A stretch of DNA of 64,000 bases from Euryodendron excelsum (taxonomy: Eukaryota; Streptophyta; Magnoliopsida; Ericales; Pentaphylacaceae): positions 29,409,501 through 29,473,500 of the forward strand of contig CM065387.1 in assembly GCA_033060915.1 (NCBI GenBank). The letters are read 5' to 3'. The notes below the pieces were generated by a model, which did no database searches, was not told the origin of the DNA, and saw nothing but the letters and a program-made list of their open reading frames with translations. The position numbers were made by a program, and so were the translations under genes. The first letter of the stretch is position 1; every line of letters begins with the position of its first letter. Below are positions 9,691-21,149 of the stretch, piece after piece.

Positions 9691-10060
9691 AAAACCTTTC
9701 GTTTTAAGAAAGTTTCGAAATTGGAAAGTTTTGAATTTGGAATGTTTTGAAATAGGGAAGTTTTGAAAGTTGGAAAGTTTAGAATTTAGAAAGTTTCGAA
9801 TTTACAGAGTTTTATATTTGGAAAGATTAGAAGTTTAGGGAAGTTTAGAATTTTAGACAAATTCAAAGTTTGAGTTTTGGAAGTTCTTGAAATTAGGAAA
9901 GGTTTTGAGTTTAAGAAAGGTTTGAAAACTTAGATTTGGAAAGTTAAGATTTGGAAAGGGATAGAATGAAGAAATGTTTAAAAGCTTAACGTTTAAGGAA
10001 AGATTTAAAAGTTTAAGTTTAAGAAACTTAAGGTTTAGGAAAGTACTAGATTAGGAAGAA
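9691..10060 (-). mobile_element. Tat/Ogre LTR fragment interrupted by element I
   Basis: The plus-strand sequence aligns with the purine-rich body of LTR-3 at about 22273-22640, in the same orientation. It begins exactly where LTR-1 ends, so element I inserted into it. Its right end, near AGATTAGGAAG at about 10053, passes into unrelated sequence leading to the plus-strand ORF of element II. It could be what remains of element II's 3' LTR or of an older insertion. Confidence 0.6.
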
Positions 10061-10334
10061 GTTAAGAAACTTTTCGAGAATTGTTTTTGGAAAAAGAACT
10101 TTTTAAGAAACCTTTGAGAGTTGATTCTAGAAAAGAACCTTTGAATGAAAAGTTTAAGAAACTCTTTAAGTTGGTTTGAGTAGAATTTATATGAAAGTTG
10201 TGTCATTCATTTACATTTATATTTTATCTTTAGTTATTATCATTATTAATTTTTTATTTCTTTTCTTATCTTTTGAATTGCATATACCATGTATTAATAC
10301 CTCTTACCTTGACTCACCTTTTAGGACGACATAC
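10061..10334 (+). other. Intron-like upstream region of element II's plus-strand ORF
   Basis: It resembles 31500-32026, the region before the ORF of element III: the same AAGAAACCTTTGAGA-type repeats, then GTGTCATTCATT and a T-rich tract. It ends in an acceptor-like CACCTTTTAG at about 10323, just before the ORF start. No coding potential is seen. A spliced 5' leader is the likely reading; compare the donor-acceptor pair described for 30669-32026. Confidence 0.4.
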
Positions 10335-10407
10335 GTGGGCGACGACAGTTCCGAGGGGAGACACTGCTTCAGGAAGGTGGCCTAGATAGATTCTGTCGAC
10401 AGCTCCA
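10335..10407 (+). pseudogene. N-terminal piece of element II's plus-strand ORF
   Basis: This short stretch, following an acceptor-like site, aligns with the start of the element III ORF at 32027 (shared GACGAC...AGTTCCGAG/GATTCTGAG and AGACAC/AGGCAC patterns encoding a polar DDSS-type N-terminus). It is cut after base 10407 by solo LTR-2 and resumes at 15487. CTCCA at 10403-10407 is the target-site duplication. Stops are already present, so it is a remnant. Confidence 0.55.
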
Positions 10408-13400
10408 TGTCGCGCCCAGATTTTTCGCACTCACAAAATACTCACACAAGCGAGAAAAATGTTATACTTTCTCGTTAGAACTCACCCTCCTAGAAGGACA
10501 AGTGCGACTAAGTTTGAATTAAAAAATTGGTTTGAATAAAGGGCTTTTGAAAAAAAAATTTGGAGTTGCCACCTAATTTGATTAAGGTGAGTTAGGTCAC
10601 CTAAAAATTAAGAATAATCTGAAGACTACACTTCGGGTTTTGGAAAAGGATTTTGAAAATATCTCCTCAAGAGAGGGTTTTTAAGAAAACTGGTTGTTTG
10701 GCAACCTTTAGAAAACATTTAGCCCTTTTTGAAAAAATAACTCCGTTTGGTCTTTCAAAAACAATGATCCTAGGTTCGGAGGTTGGTTACGTGTAGGGAA
10801 GACGCACTGAGCCATCACCTTACCCCGCCCTTTCGGTACCTACATGCCAATCTACCCTGGATTCACCTATGAGAGTCTTTAACTAACTAATATTCAATCC
10901 TATCCATTTTGAAAAACAATATTTGAACAGAAACTAACATTGTGCATGATATGCAAATGCAAGAAAAGAGATTTGGTTTAAAAATTAATTTGAAAAGAAG
11001 AATTTAATTTGATTTGAAAAGATAGACTTGAAATTGAAATTGAAAAAGAGATTTGAGAAAAGGGATTTGAAAATAGAAATTTGAAATTAGAAGTTGGAAA
11101 TAAAGCATAGAATTGGAAACTTGAAGAAGATTGTAGAATTGGAGATTTGAAAGAGGTTGTAGAATTAGAATTTGAAAAATGTTGTAGAATTTGAGATTTG
11201 AAAAATGTGGAGGAATTTGAAATTTGAAGGAAGTTCTGGAATTGGAAATTTGAAAAATGTGGAGACCGCACCCATGAGGGTTGCCTACGTATCCTTTTGG
11301 AGAAATTAGGTCAGTCGTAGTTCAGACAAGAGTCCGATTGAAAATAGAAGAGTTGATTGGAAGAAAGAGATTGAATTGAAAATTGGATTAGAAGATTAAG
11401 AGATTGAACTTTGATTGGAAAATTTGAAAAGACTGGTTTTAGGAAACCTAGACTTAGGAAGGAGAGGATTTAGAAAGGACTTGAGACTAAGAAAGATTGG
11501 AGTCGAATGTTAGACTTGGAAGATTGGAGAAAGATTAGAATTAGGAAAGGTTCAAATTAGGAACGTTTTGTTTTAGGAAAGTTTCATTTTTAGAAAGTTT
11601 TCAAATTAGGAAAATTTTCGAATTAAGAAAGTTTTCGAATTAGGAAAGTTTTCGAATTTGGAAAGTGTTGGAATTGGGAAAGTTGTCATTTTAGGAAATG
11701 TTTTGAAATTAGGAAAGTTTTAAAAGTTAGAAAGTTTAGAATTTGGAATGTTTAGAAAACAAGAAAGTTTTGAGAATAAGAAAGTTTTGAGTTTAGAAAG
11801 TTTCAGATTTGGAAAGATTTGAAGGTTTAAGAAAGTTTAGAATTTAGAAAGTTTTAGATTTGGAAAGTCTTAACATAAGGAAATTTTGAACTTGGAAGGC
11901 TTTGGATTTGGAAAGATTTTGAAATTTAGAAAGTTTAAGATTTAGAAAGTTTTAGAGTTTGAGTTTTAAAAAATCTTGAGATTAGGAAAGGTTTGAATTT
12001 AGGAAAAGTTTGAAAACTTAGATTTGGAAAGTTAAGATTTGGAAAGGGTTGAATTAGGAAAGACTTGGAAGCTTAATGTATAAGGAAAGATTTGAAACTT
12101 TTAGGAAACTTATGGTTTAGGAAGGTAGGGAATTAGGAGAGATTTGAATTAGGAAGGATGTAGATTTTGAGTCTAAAAGGGAAAGTTTGATTTTGTTTCA
12201 AAAAACGGAGGATTGGATCTAGTTTCCTAAACGGGGAGAATGGATTTGGTTTCCTAAAGGAAAGATGGGATTTGGTTTCCTAAAGAGAAGGTAGGATTTG
12301 ACAAGGATTTGGAAAAAAAAGTTTCTAGAAACCCTAGATTTGGAAGTGTATAGTTTTGACGTAGGAAATAGGTTTTGGAAATGTGTATAGTTTGGATGTG
12401 AAAACAAGAGGTTTTGGAAACCTAGATTTAGGGCAAAGCTTGAAAACCATGTTTGGAAGAAAATTAGGGTTTTCTAATGGTTAGCTCCAAGGCTTGACTT
12501 GGGCTCTAAGGAAAGAGTTTTTGGAAAGTTCGTTTTTGGAAACGAAGATTTTAGAAGGAAAATCCTAGAGGGGTGTTTCTAAAAGGGAGATTTTGGAAAG
12601 ATTTTTGGGGAGCGTTTTTAGAAAGTAAATTTTGGGGAGAGTGTTTTGGAAAGGAGTTGAAAAAGGAAGTTTTGAAAAATAGATTTCAGGAGGGAGTTTT
12701 TGAAAACAACTTTGGAAAGGAAAGTTTTAGGAAAGTATGTTAAAAAAAAAGAGAGAGATTTTTAGGAAGAGATTTTTGAAAAGAGAGTTTTTTGAAAAGT
12801 ATAAAAACGTCTCACTTTCCTAAAGCGATTCTAACCATAAGAAGGTTAGAACCACTTTAAGAAAGTGGTTTTGAAAACAATAAGAGTTGAAAATATGGAC
12901 CATATTGGTCACTTTGAATTTAATAGTTTCCTAAAACAATCCTAGCCATGGAAAAGCTAGAATCACCCTAAGATTGTGATTTTGAAAACAAGTTTTGAAA
13001 AAGGAGTTTTTGATGCAATTTTGAAAACATGTTTGAAAACGAGTTTGAAAACGAATTTTGGAAGATACAAGATCATGATATGCACAATGCAAATTTGGGG
13101 TCGTGAACATACAAGGCTAAGGCTTCACCACATAATCAAGGGGGCCGGACCCACGTGGTCTCCGATTAGCCTAAAGGAAAGCCCCCGACACGGTGACCCT
13201 TCGATAGTCTAATCCTACACATGGACCGGGAGTCCCCTTGTTTCAAGCATGCAAAGAAAGGGGGGGGGGTAAGAGATGGGGGATCAAAATAGAAGAGAAC
13301 CTAAGTGGGTTAGGAGAGAGAAAAGAGGGGGGAAAGTGTAGAAATGTAAAACGAAAGCCTACCTTGTGTCTTGTTTATTTTGCGTGCCTTGCTTGTCTTC

Positions 13401-15486
13401 GGTTTTCGTCTTGATCTTCGTCTTCAATCCTCAAGAGTTGTCTTCAATCTTCAAACTTCATATGGCAGCTCTTCAAGTCTTTAAAGAAGGGTTGGAGGCT
13501 AGTGTATGAGTGTATGGGGGTGTGTATGGGTGTATAGAAGGCTAGGGTTTAGTGTATAGTGGCTAGGGTTTGGAAAACCTAGAAAAGCTAGGGTTTAGGG
13601 AGTGCACGAGCTCTATATATCGAAATACATGATTTTTAGATTGAGTTTGCGGACCTCCTTCATGCTGGAAGAGGCTCTGTATTTATAGAGAGAGGAATAC
13701 ATTGGCGCCTGTTGTAGTGGCGTTAGGCCGAACTTTACACTAGTGCCTGTTGCAGGGGCGCCAAGCCAAACTTTACACTGGCGCCACTGGGAGTAGTGCC
13801 AAGCCATTTTTTGGTTTGGCGCCACTACTAGCGGCGCCGGCCATTTAGGAAATGTTTAAGGTCGGCAAGCAACGTATCTTTGACTAGATTTGGGCGCCTG
13901 TACTAGTGACTACCATGCAATTTTTAGCCTGACTTCACTAGGAGTTTGGGAGACCGGGAATGACTCGGAAGGCCGAAAAAGAGCAAGAACACTTAAAATA
14001 GTGTCCCGGAGGTATTTGACTTGAAAAATGAGGATAGGATGTGTCGGAAGGGTTGACCGGGCCTTTAGGGGCAAAACGATCAATCGGATTGGAAAGCTAC
14101 CGGGACGGACTCGAACTGTCCCGGAAGAAGACTTAAAATTTGGAAACATTATTTAGAATGTTCTCAAAGGTTGCCGGTTTGATTCCCAGAGCCAGTGTGG
14201 TCGAAAAAGGAGACCGGCCCACTGGGGGCAAAACGGTCATTTTGTACCGGGTTTGCCAGAACTGACTCAGAACGATCCGAAAGGACAAAGAAAGGTTGAG
14301 GAAACTATAAAAAGTATTCTTGGAAAGTTACCGGTTTGATACCCAGAGCCAGTGTGGTCGGAAAAGGCGACCGGCCCTCTAGGGGCAAAACGATCATTTT
14401 GCACCGGGTTTGCCGGAACTGACTCGGAACGATCCGAAAGGACAAAGAAAGGTTGAGAATACCATAAGAAGTAATCTCAGAAGGTTACCAGTTTGATACC
14501 CAGAGCTGGTGTGGTTCCCGGGGCGTTTGGATGCCTAGGGGCAAAATGGTCATCTTGACCGGAAAGTCTCCAAAAAGGCCCAAGGGGCAGTTTGGTCATT
14601 TTTTACTGAAGTGGGCTAGTCGGCACTGGTGTTGACCTGGGTTTTGAGTGTTTTCGCCACTCTGACGGTGGTCGTCGTGACACAGGGGTTTGATGGCAAT
14701 TCCCTATATCGACATGTTTACGAGTATTTCCGCTACTCGAACGGTTGTGATGTTTGTGAGTATTTCTGCTATTCAGACCGTCTCGAGGAATAAACTGTCT
14801 CGAGAGAGGGATTGGAAAGGGGACTTACCGTCTTCGGAAAGACGTGCCTGATTTGGGACCGTCTCGAGAGAGGGATTGGAAAGGGGACTTACCATCTTCG
14901 AAAAGACGTGCCTGATTTGGAACCGTCTCGAGAAATAAACTGTCTCGAGAAAGGGGACTTACCATCTTCAGAAAAACGTGCCTAATTTGGAACCGTCTAG
15001 AGGAATAAACTGTCTCGAGAGAGGGATTGGAAAGGGGACTTACCGTCTTCGGAAAGACGTGCCTGATTTGGATCCGCCTCGAGGAATAAACTGTCTTGAG
15101 AGAGGGATTGAAAAGGGGACTTACCGTCTTCAAAAAGACGTGCCTGATTTGAAACTATCTCGAGGAATAAACTGTCTCGAGAGAGGGGTTGGAAAGGGGA
15201 CTTTCTGTCTTCAGAAAGACGTGCCTGATTGGAGTAAATTTACCATCTCGAGGAATCAACTGTCTCGAAGAGAGGGGTTAGAGTTGGAGTTGGAAAGAAT
15301 AATGCCCCTAAGGGCGTTTTGGTCATTTTGCCTCTATTTGGGCCTGGCGGGCCCGCAAAGCGATGGACAGACAGGATTTGGACTTAGAAAGTTGGTTTCG
15401 ATTGGAATATGTCCATATTGACTTGAGTACAAGTCTGGACGGAGCGTAGACTGCTGAGCGGTCAAAAATGGGGTGCTTATACTCCA
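10403..15486 (-). mobile_element. LTR-2: solo LTR (10408-15481) with 5-bp TSD CTCCA
   Basis: A lone 5074-bp Tat/Ogre LTR in minus orientation, with CTCCA at 10403-10407 and again at 15482-15486. The flanking ORF resumes on the other side, so it is a clean insertion later reduced by LTR-LTR recombination. The minus-strand first base pair has decayed (the plus-strand right end reads GCTTATA instead of GCTTACA). Internal layout is as in LTR-1: purine-rich tract (about 10970-12800), telo-boxes (13543, 13564, 13589), TATA (13680-13687), GGCGCC cluster (13704-13842), 157-bp repeats (14181, 14338 and 14495 mark successive units) and a minisatellite (14777-15279). Confidence 0.92.
14777..15279 (-). 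repeat. Minisatellite in LTR-2 (81-bp unit, some units shortened)
   Basis: The unit is the same as in LTR-1 and LTR-6, with GTCTCGAGGAATAAACTGTC and CGTCTTCGGAAAGACG. Several units lack the central part, so spacing is irregular. ORFs on both strands here are artefacts of the repeat. Confidence 0.8.
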
Positions 15487-16330
15487 GCCGCTCTAGGGGT
15501 AGTCAGCACTTTGCCAATCGAGCACCTTCTAGCCAGAGTGGGAAGGGGGAGTAGGCCTCTAGTCGACCCCTTCCCTCCAGTTGAGCTAGCCTTCAAGGAT
15601 GAGATGAACGTTGTGATATCCCACTTTTGGCTCTTAGGATGGCCGACGCTATTTTGAGTTGACTATGGGTTTGGTATGATGGGTATCCTCCATATGAGCA
15701 AGACATTTTCGTTGGTCCTTTGGTTGCATGGCTTCTCTCCTATTAGTGTAGCTTGTTTTCTGACAGTGGTTCCCTTTTGGCCACCCGACCTGTCTCTCTT
15801 CCATTTCGGGGAATGTGAGCTTGCCTCTACTCCCCATAAGTATGGCTTCCTCTTAGGTCTTTGGGATGGTTCAGCTGACATTATGGGACCTACTTTTCCT
15901 AATGGCTGCATCACGATTGTCTCTTTCAACTTAGGCTCCATTTTGCGGCCTTTTCTTATGATTTGCTACCCCAGTTTCCTTATGTCCCAATGAAGTTCTT
16001 GTTTCTCTCATTTTGAGTTTGCGATGGATAGGGGATTGGCATACTTCTCAAGATTGGTCAGTTTCTCACATGGTGGCCCCAGCTTTGCTCTTCTTAAGAT
16101 TCTGGGTGTTTCTCCTCAAGGAAATGACGTGGTTGATTGCCGATTACGTGTACTGCTTGCCAGGGTTCATGAGGGGCACTCATATGCTCCTATGGTTTTG
16201 GGAGAGACCTTCGTGAGCCTTACCAGACTCCAACCGGGGTTCACTACTCACTTTTCGGGGATATGCTTCATTATTCCAGCTTTGAGCGGTCAGACACTTA
16301 TTCGTTACTCCCCTTTTTCAGCATAGATGG
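15487..16330 (+). pseudogene. Remainder of element II's plus-strand ORF (unrecognised, decayed)
   Basis: Immediately after solo LTR-2 the sequence resumes the basic/Ser-rich N-terminus seen in element III at 32119-32210 (a CCAGTTGA...CCTTTCCTCTGG-like match). Further on, two overlapping open stretches (16013-16216 and 16024-16326) encode GLAYFSRLVSFSHGG, DCRLRVLLARVHEGH and LTRLQPGFTTHFSG. I do not recognise this part as a named domain. By position it matches the plant-mobile-domain-like ORF of element III. Frames change repeatedly and stops are frequent. It runs opposite to the element's LTR and leader. Confidence 0.45.
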
Positions 16331-17100
16331 TATCTTAAGTCAGGAGTCATTTGATTGGGGAGGTCGAGGTGGGTCATGACCCCATTCTCTGTTTTTTGTC
16401 GGTCAAGGAAATCTGAGCTTTCTAAGGTGTGTAACGGTGCTATAGATGTCTGAGTGGTGGCTTTAGCTCCTTTTTGCGTCTTACCTTGTTCCTTGTTTCT
16501 TATTTGAGAGAGAGGGAAAGGTACAGAGTTAGTTTTTGTACAAAAACAGTTCACTTGTGCTAGTTCTAAAGATGCATAGGTAAAGGGGTGAATGCATGTT
16601 ATACCCCTTTTTATTTTTATGAATACACATAGAATTAGATGTATAACTTATTTTGCATGTCCTACTTTTTTGATATATATATTTTATGAATGCACAGGTT
16701 CACACAAAAATGGAGTTTAATGCATGTTATACTTTTTGGATGAATGTACATACAGGAATGGAATGCCATGCTTTTGATGAATGTATGAATTTATACAAAC
16801 CACACAGGAATTTAAATGGATGTACAGGTTATACACGTCATGGATGCATTAGTATTACATATATATATGCTATTTATAAAGAATGTCCTAGGATTGCCCC
16901 AGGGCCCATACTCACAGGATTCTGTTTTCCTTCCAAGATTCTGCTCCATTCAGTTTTGTCCCATTTTCATCGGGGTGTGATAGCATGTGCACCATTCTTC
17001 AGGGATCTTGACCTTTTAGGTTTGCTCTGCTATCCTTATTTTCTAGAGGGTTGCTATTTGGGATTTTTCTGACCTCATTTGGTTTTTTTTTCCTCTCAGA
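16331..17100. other. Non-coding stretch after the plus-strand ORF of element II
   Basis: It is AT-rich with recurrent ATGAATGTA/TGCATG words around 16590-16870 and TATATATAT near 16860. No domain or RNA gene is seen. It corresponds in position to 33847-34250 of element III. Confidence 0.4.
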
Positions 17101-18760
17101 TTTCCAAAATGTCATCGTGGCTAGAGCGACAACTCGCATGCCCTTTGCAAAGTGATAAACAGCTAAGCCCTCAATCCGAGAAGACTTCTTTTAAGATCGT
17201 AATGTAGCCCAGGTTTAGGGGTTGTAAAACAAAAAAGGGATATTTACACTCAAAGATTTTCTTTTAGTGGGTTGCTTAAACTAGAACCATCTGAGCACAC
17301 TTTGGAACATAATATTGCCCCTGTATTCCTCCCCAGTTCTCCTTTTTCACCCCTACCTGTCTCGGTATTGTTCAGGCTTTTTTAGACTAAGTAATTTTCT
17401 TTGATCAGAGAGGACTTTAACTTGGACCGTAACGTATGCTAGGTTAAGGGGTTTATAAATGAAAAGGATACGCAGGCTCAAATTTGATGTTATTTCTAGT
17501 AGGGTTTAGATCCGCACCATCCTTGGTTTGTCTTCCAGTAGGGTTTGGTCCCCTAATTTCCCCCTTAAGCTTCAGTAACATGTTTGGCTCATCTAGATCA
17601 AGCAATCATTTTTTCAATCGGAGAGGACTTTAGTAGGGTTGTAATGTAGGCCATGGTTTTGGGGTTTTTACAAGAAAGGGTAAAGGCTCAAACCTATTAT
17701 TTCTACTTGGTGGCTTTGTTACCTAGGATCACCTTTGAATTTTCTCTTTTACAAAAAGGAGTTGAACTTTCTTGTAACTTTTGACCTTCTAAGTCGAACG
17801 CTTACCACCTTTCTTTTTTTTTTTACTTTCGGCTTTATATGCTTTTCAAAGATAGCATAACATGATTCTTTTCTGGTCTTTCCTCTGATATGCTTCTTTT
17901 TTCCTTTCCTTTCTTGTTGCTTTTGATGAGACGAACATTTCTACAACTTCTTTACTTTCAATTTAACCCATTGTGGGCGGTGATTCCTAGGTTAGGATTT
18001 TTTTTTCGAGAGAAAAAAGGTAACGGGCTCAACAGGTTTGACAAGAGTTGCTTTTAACTGTATGGAAAATGAAATGAGGGTCTCTTTTCATTTTGAACAA
18101 GATTACTGGATCCATAGAGCCTTCACGTTATTTCAACTTGATGGTCGATAACATTCTCTGCCACATCTTCTGCTGCCTGTTTGCCCCAGTGTGGGAGGAT
18201 GGTTTTGGATCGGGTTGGCAAAATCTTCTACTTTTCGCGAGGCACTAGTGGGTTAAGAAAAGGGGATATTTTTGTGTATGGTAGTAGAATTGAGGGCCTC
18301 TAATCATTTCAAAGTGAATTGGTTAGTCCATAAAGCCTTAATATTCCTAGGGATGATGTGTTTCTGTCAGTGAACCCCTACATGTTCTATCAAATCAACT
18401 ATTTTGTACTTACCCCAATGTGAGGGATGATTCTTGGTTTGGGGATATCTGAAAAGAAATTATGTACGGCAACAAATAAATAGAACAATGGCTCCTCATC
18501 ATTTTGAGTACTCGGCTGCCCATCACTTATCCAGGATATCACGGAAGTGTTACCTTTTCAATGAACTCTACACCTTTTTTATGAGACTATCTCCTTCTTA
18601 TCTCTCACTCTCTCTTTGTCTCTCTAAGGTTTTAACCCCTTTGAAATGGGTGGCCTATGCTATCCCATCCTTCAAGTCGAGTCATTTACCAAATGAGGAA
18701 GAATCCCTAAATGTAACAATCGTCCATAAGAGTATAAAACAATGGGGATAAACTGGGAAC
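17100..18760. repeat. Degenerate ~220-bp tandem repeats in element II
   Basis: Successive units carry GAGGACTTTA, a TTGTAATGTAGGC-like word and AAGGGTAAAGGCTCAA (about 17180, 17410 and 17630). A second set of marks is CCCA(G/T)TGTGGG...GGTTTTGGAT (about 17968, 18182 and 18411), spaced 214 and 229 bp. The same units occur at 34380-35220 in element III. Tat/Ogre elements are known to hold tandem repeats in the untranslated region near the 3' LTR, which fits. No protein is encoded. Confidence 0.6.
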
Positions 18761-19290
18761 TACCTATTTTCATTTAAAAATATGATTACATGGCATGCAA
18801 TGTTTATTTAAAGAAGATATGCGAGAAATAGAAAGACGAAAAGAAAATAAAGGAATTTTGTGGAAATCTCCCTTTTGTAGATCTTCTAATGAGAACCCTT
18901 GACAGGGTTTTGAAATTGTCAGCTTCTTTGGCATTTCATTCTTCGGGTGTATCACCAAATGACAGAGGGCCGATTGACAGATCTCTTGCGTTGTTTGGCA
19001 TGCATTTGGAAGTTAGGAGATTCTTTTGTAGTAATGTACGTGTTTGACAGAACGTTGCAAACGATGAAGCCTTCTTCTGCATGGACTGTGATTGTTGTAG
19101 CACGGCGGGGAGGTAACGTCTTATTGATGAATGTTTAGTTCTTATTACTCCCTGATGTAAGTTCGGCCTCTTCTAACAATTAAGCTCATCCTTTCATGAG
19201 TTTGAACTTGGTGGGGTACTAGAGGGATTCCATGAATTTAGTCGTGCTTTCCGACCTACAAAAAGAAAAAGAAAAACAAAATGCAATTAG
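18761..19290. other. Junction region of element II, possible gag-end remnant
   Basis: The stretch near 18885-18960 (GAGAACCCTTGACAGGGTTT onward) resembles 35895-35950 of element III, where the minus-strand gag frame ends. The rest, up to 19290, has no recognisable similarity or coding potential. The gag domain found in element III is missing here. Confidence 0.35.
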
Positions 19291-19840
19291 CATGTGGAGT
19301 TTGAAGTTCTATACGATGCATGTCCTATGAAGGTCCCTTCTTTGAGGGAATCTAGACATGATGACAAGTCCATTTTGGAGGTGGGGTTTTGCCCCTATTA
19401 TGCAATAAAATACCTCTTCGACGTGGGCTGGTTGATGTTTCCTTATTTAGGCAATCCCGCTCCATGGACTGAGAGAGATTTGAGCTTCTCTCGAGATATG
19501 GTTCTATGCATGCCATGAATCCTTAGGGTTTAAAAAACCCGTAGGAGTTTTGGTAGGTTCGATTAACATGAGATTGGATTGCTCCTTTCTCTCTACGGTT
19601 AATAAGATGCATGAGAATTAAATGACTTGAGTTTCTTGGAACTCTTGTCTCAGAATGGATATGGATGCATGAACATAGTAGAAGTGAACGTGTGAGCAGT
19701 GTGATAATAATAAATGAATGGTTTAGAAAATCCCCCTTCTTGTTTTGCTTCTGTCTTTGGTTCTCTTAGTACTTGGAGATGAGGAGGGGGAGGATAGAAG
19801 ACAAGAAACAAAAGACAAGTCAGTGCCTTGATTTAAAAAT
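19291..19840 (-). repeat. Diverged duplicate of the family leader in element II
   Basis: 19303-19690 repeats the order of motifs of the leader's far end (GATGCATGTCCTA, a GAGGG...GACATGATG block, TTTTGCCCCTAT, the CCTTAGGGTT block and GACTTGAGTT...TTGGAACTCTTGTC), also seen at 3140-3730 and 19850-20480. It lies in the same orientation as the adjacent full leader, so it is a direct partial duplication. No ORF is credible. Confidence 0.5.
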
Positions 19841-21149
19841 TTTTATGTAATGCATGTCCTAGGGGCACCCCTGCTTGAGAAGGAGACTAAACATGATGTA
19901 TTGGCTCACTTTTGGAGATAGGGGGTTTGCCCCTATATGCAAGTACCTTACCATCAAGTGGAAACCTTTATCCATTTATACATTCATCCATCCATTCATT
20001 CGCAGAAGGTAAAGAAGTACATTTAGCTTTGGGTTTAAGATACAAAGGAATTGAGATACATTTTCATAGGGGGGAGGGGAAACATTTTCCTTGGGATCTC
20101 CGCCTATCTAGTTTTACATATGAAATCCTAAACTATTCTTGAGTTTTCAAATTTGCCTTCTTTGGATTTGATGTCGAGGAGGTCATTGAGAAACCTTGTT
20201 GATCGATTACCCCTTATCTTCTTGGCAACCCTATCTCAGTGAGCATAGAGGGATTGGGGCCCCTCTTATGGAATGAATTGATGTGCATGTCATGAGTCCT
20301 TAGGTTACATGGGAACCCATAGAGTTTGAGTAGGTTTAATGCAAGAGAGAGTGACCTCCTTGAATTACTTATAACCCTATCTCACTCTTAATGGGTTGAT
20401 CATATGCATGAGAATGAAGTGACTTGAATTACTTATAACTCTTGTCTTGACATGGAATATAGAATGCATGAAAATGGATACATAGAGTATAAGGAAAGAG
20501 AATACAGTTCAAGTACATATGCATGTATGAGCAGTTAGACAGGCATTATAACAGTATGAATACAGTTATCATAACAACAGGAATAAACATTTATAGATGA
20601 AAAATAAGAGCAGTCACCCTTTCCTCCATGGTTTTGGAAAATGGTGCGCGTGTCTTAAATCCGGCAGAGGTTCGGCTATGCATGGTGTCTATATAAGCTT
20701 GAGGATGAGGGTTAACTAATGCGTCCTAAAAAGGCTCGGTCCCCGGATCTTGAAACCTAGGCCCACTCCTTGAGGTGGTGCCATGACCGGTTGCTCATCC
20801 GAGCGGGGGAATCATCAAGAGGCCGTAGGCGAAGAAACTGACACAACATCTTGCCCACAACCAATATACCGTTCCCCCTTTCTAACTAGAAATGTTATAT
20901 CAAAGTAAAAATGCAAGTATGCAAAATACAAGTGCACGTGCAGTGTGTGTGTGTGTGATTTTTTAAAGCGGGGGAAAGAGCCCAACAACTCCCATCCATC
21001 ATGTTCATCACATTCATGCATGGCAGTTAATAAAATTTAAACAAAAAAAGCACACCTACAAAATAAAGATGCAAGAGTTATTATGTGGATGGCAAACTCA
21101 ATACAAGATAATATGAATAAATGCATGTTTTTTTTTAAAACACAATTTT
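19841..21149 (-). other. Untranslated leader of element II
   Basis: It is homologous to the leaders of elements I and III and lies next to the U5 end of LTR-3. The conserved GAGCGGGGGAA block is at about 20800. The primer site and the last bases of the LTR are deleted: the sequence passes from a T-rich run at about 21128 straight into LTR sequence at 21150. GTGTGTGTGTGT occurs near 20943. Confidence 0.65.

Noticed and set aside
10978..11271. Phe/Ser/Asn-rich minus-strand ORF, and similar ones at 5463, 21617, 21643, 28154, 40960, 45478 and 63333
   Set aside because: They are translations of the purine-rich low-complexity LTR body; no domain and no conservation of frame between copies.
15676..16326. 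A host gene of about 300 codons
   Set aside because: Reading frames change repeatedly, stops are frequent, and the location inside a disrupted element ORF makes a host gene unlikely.
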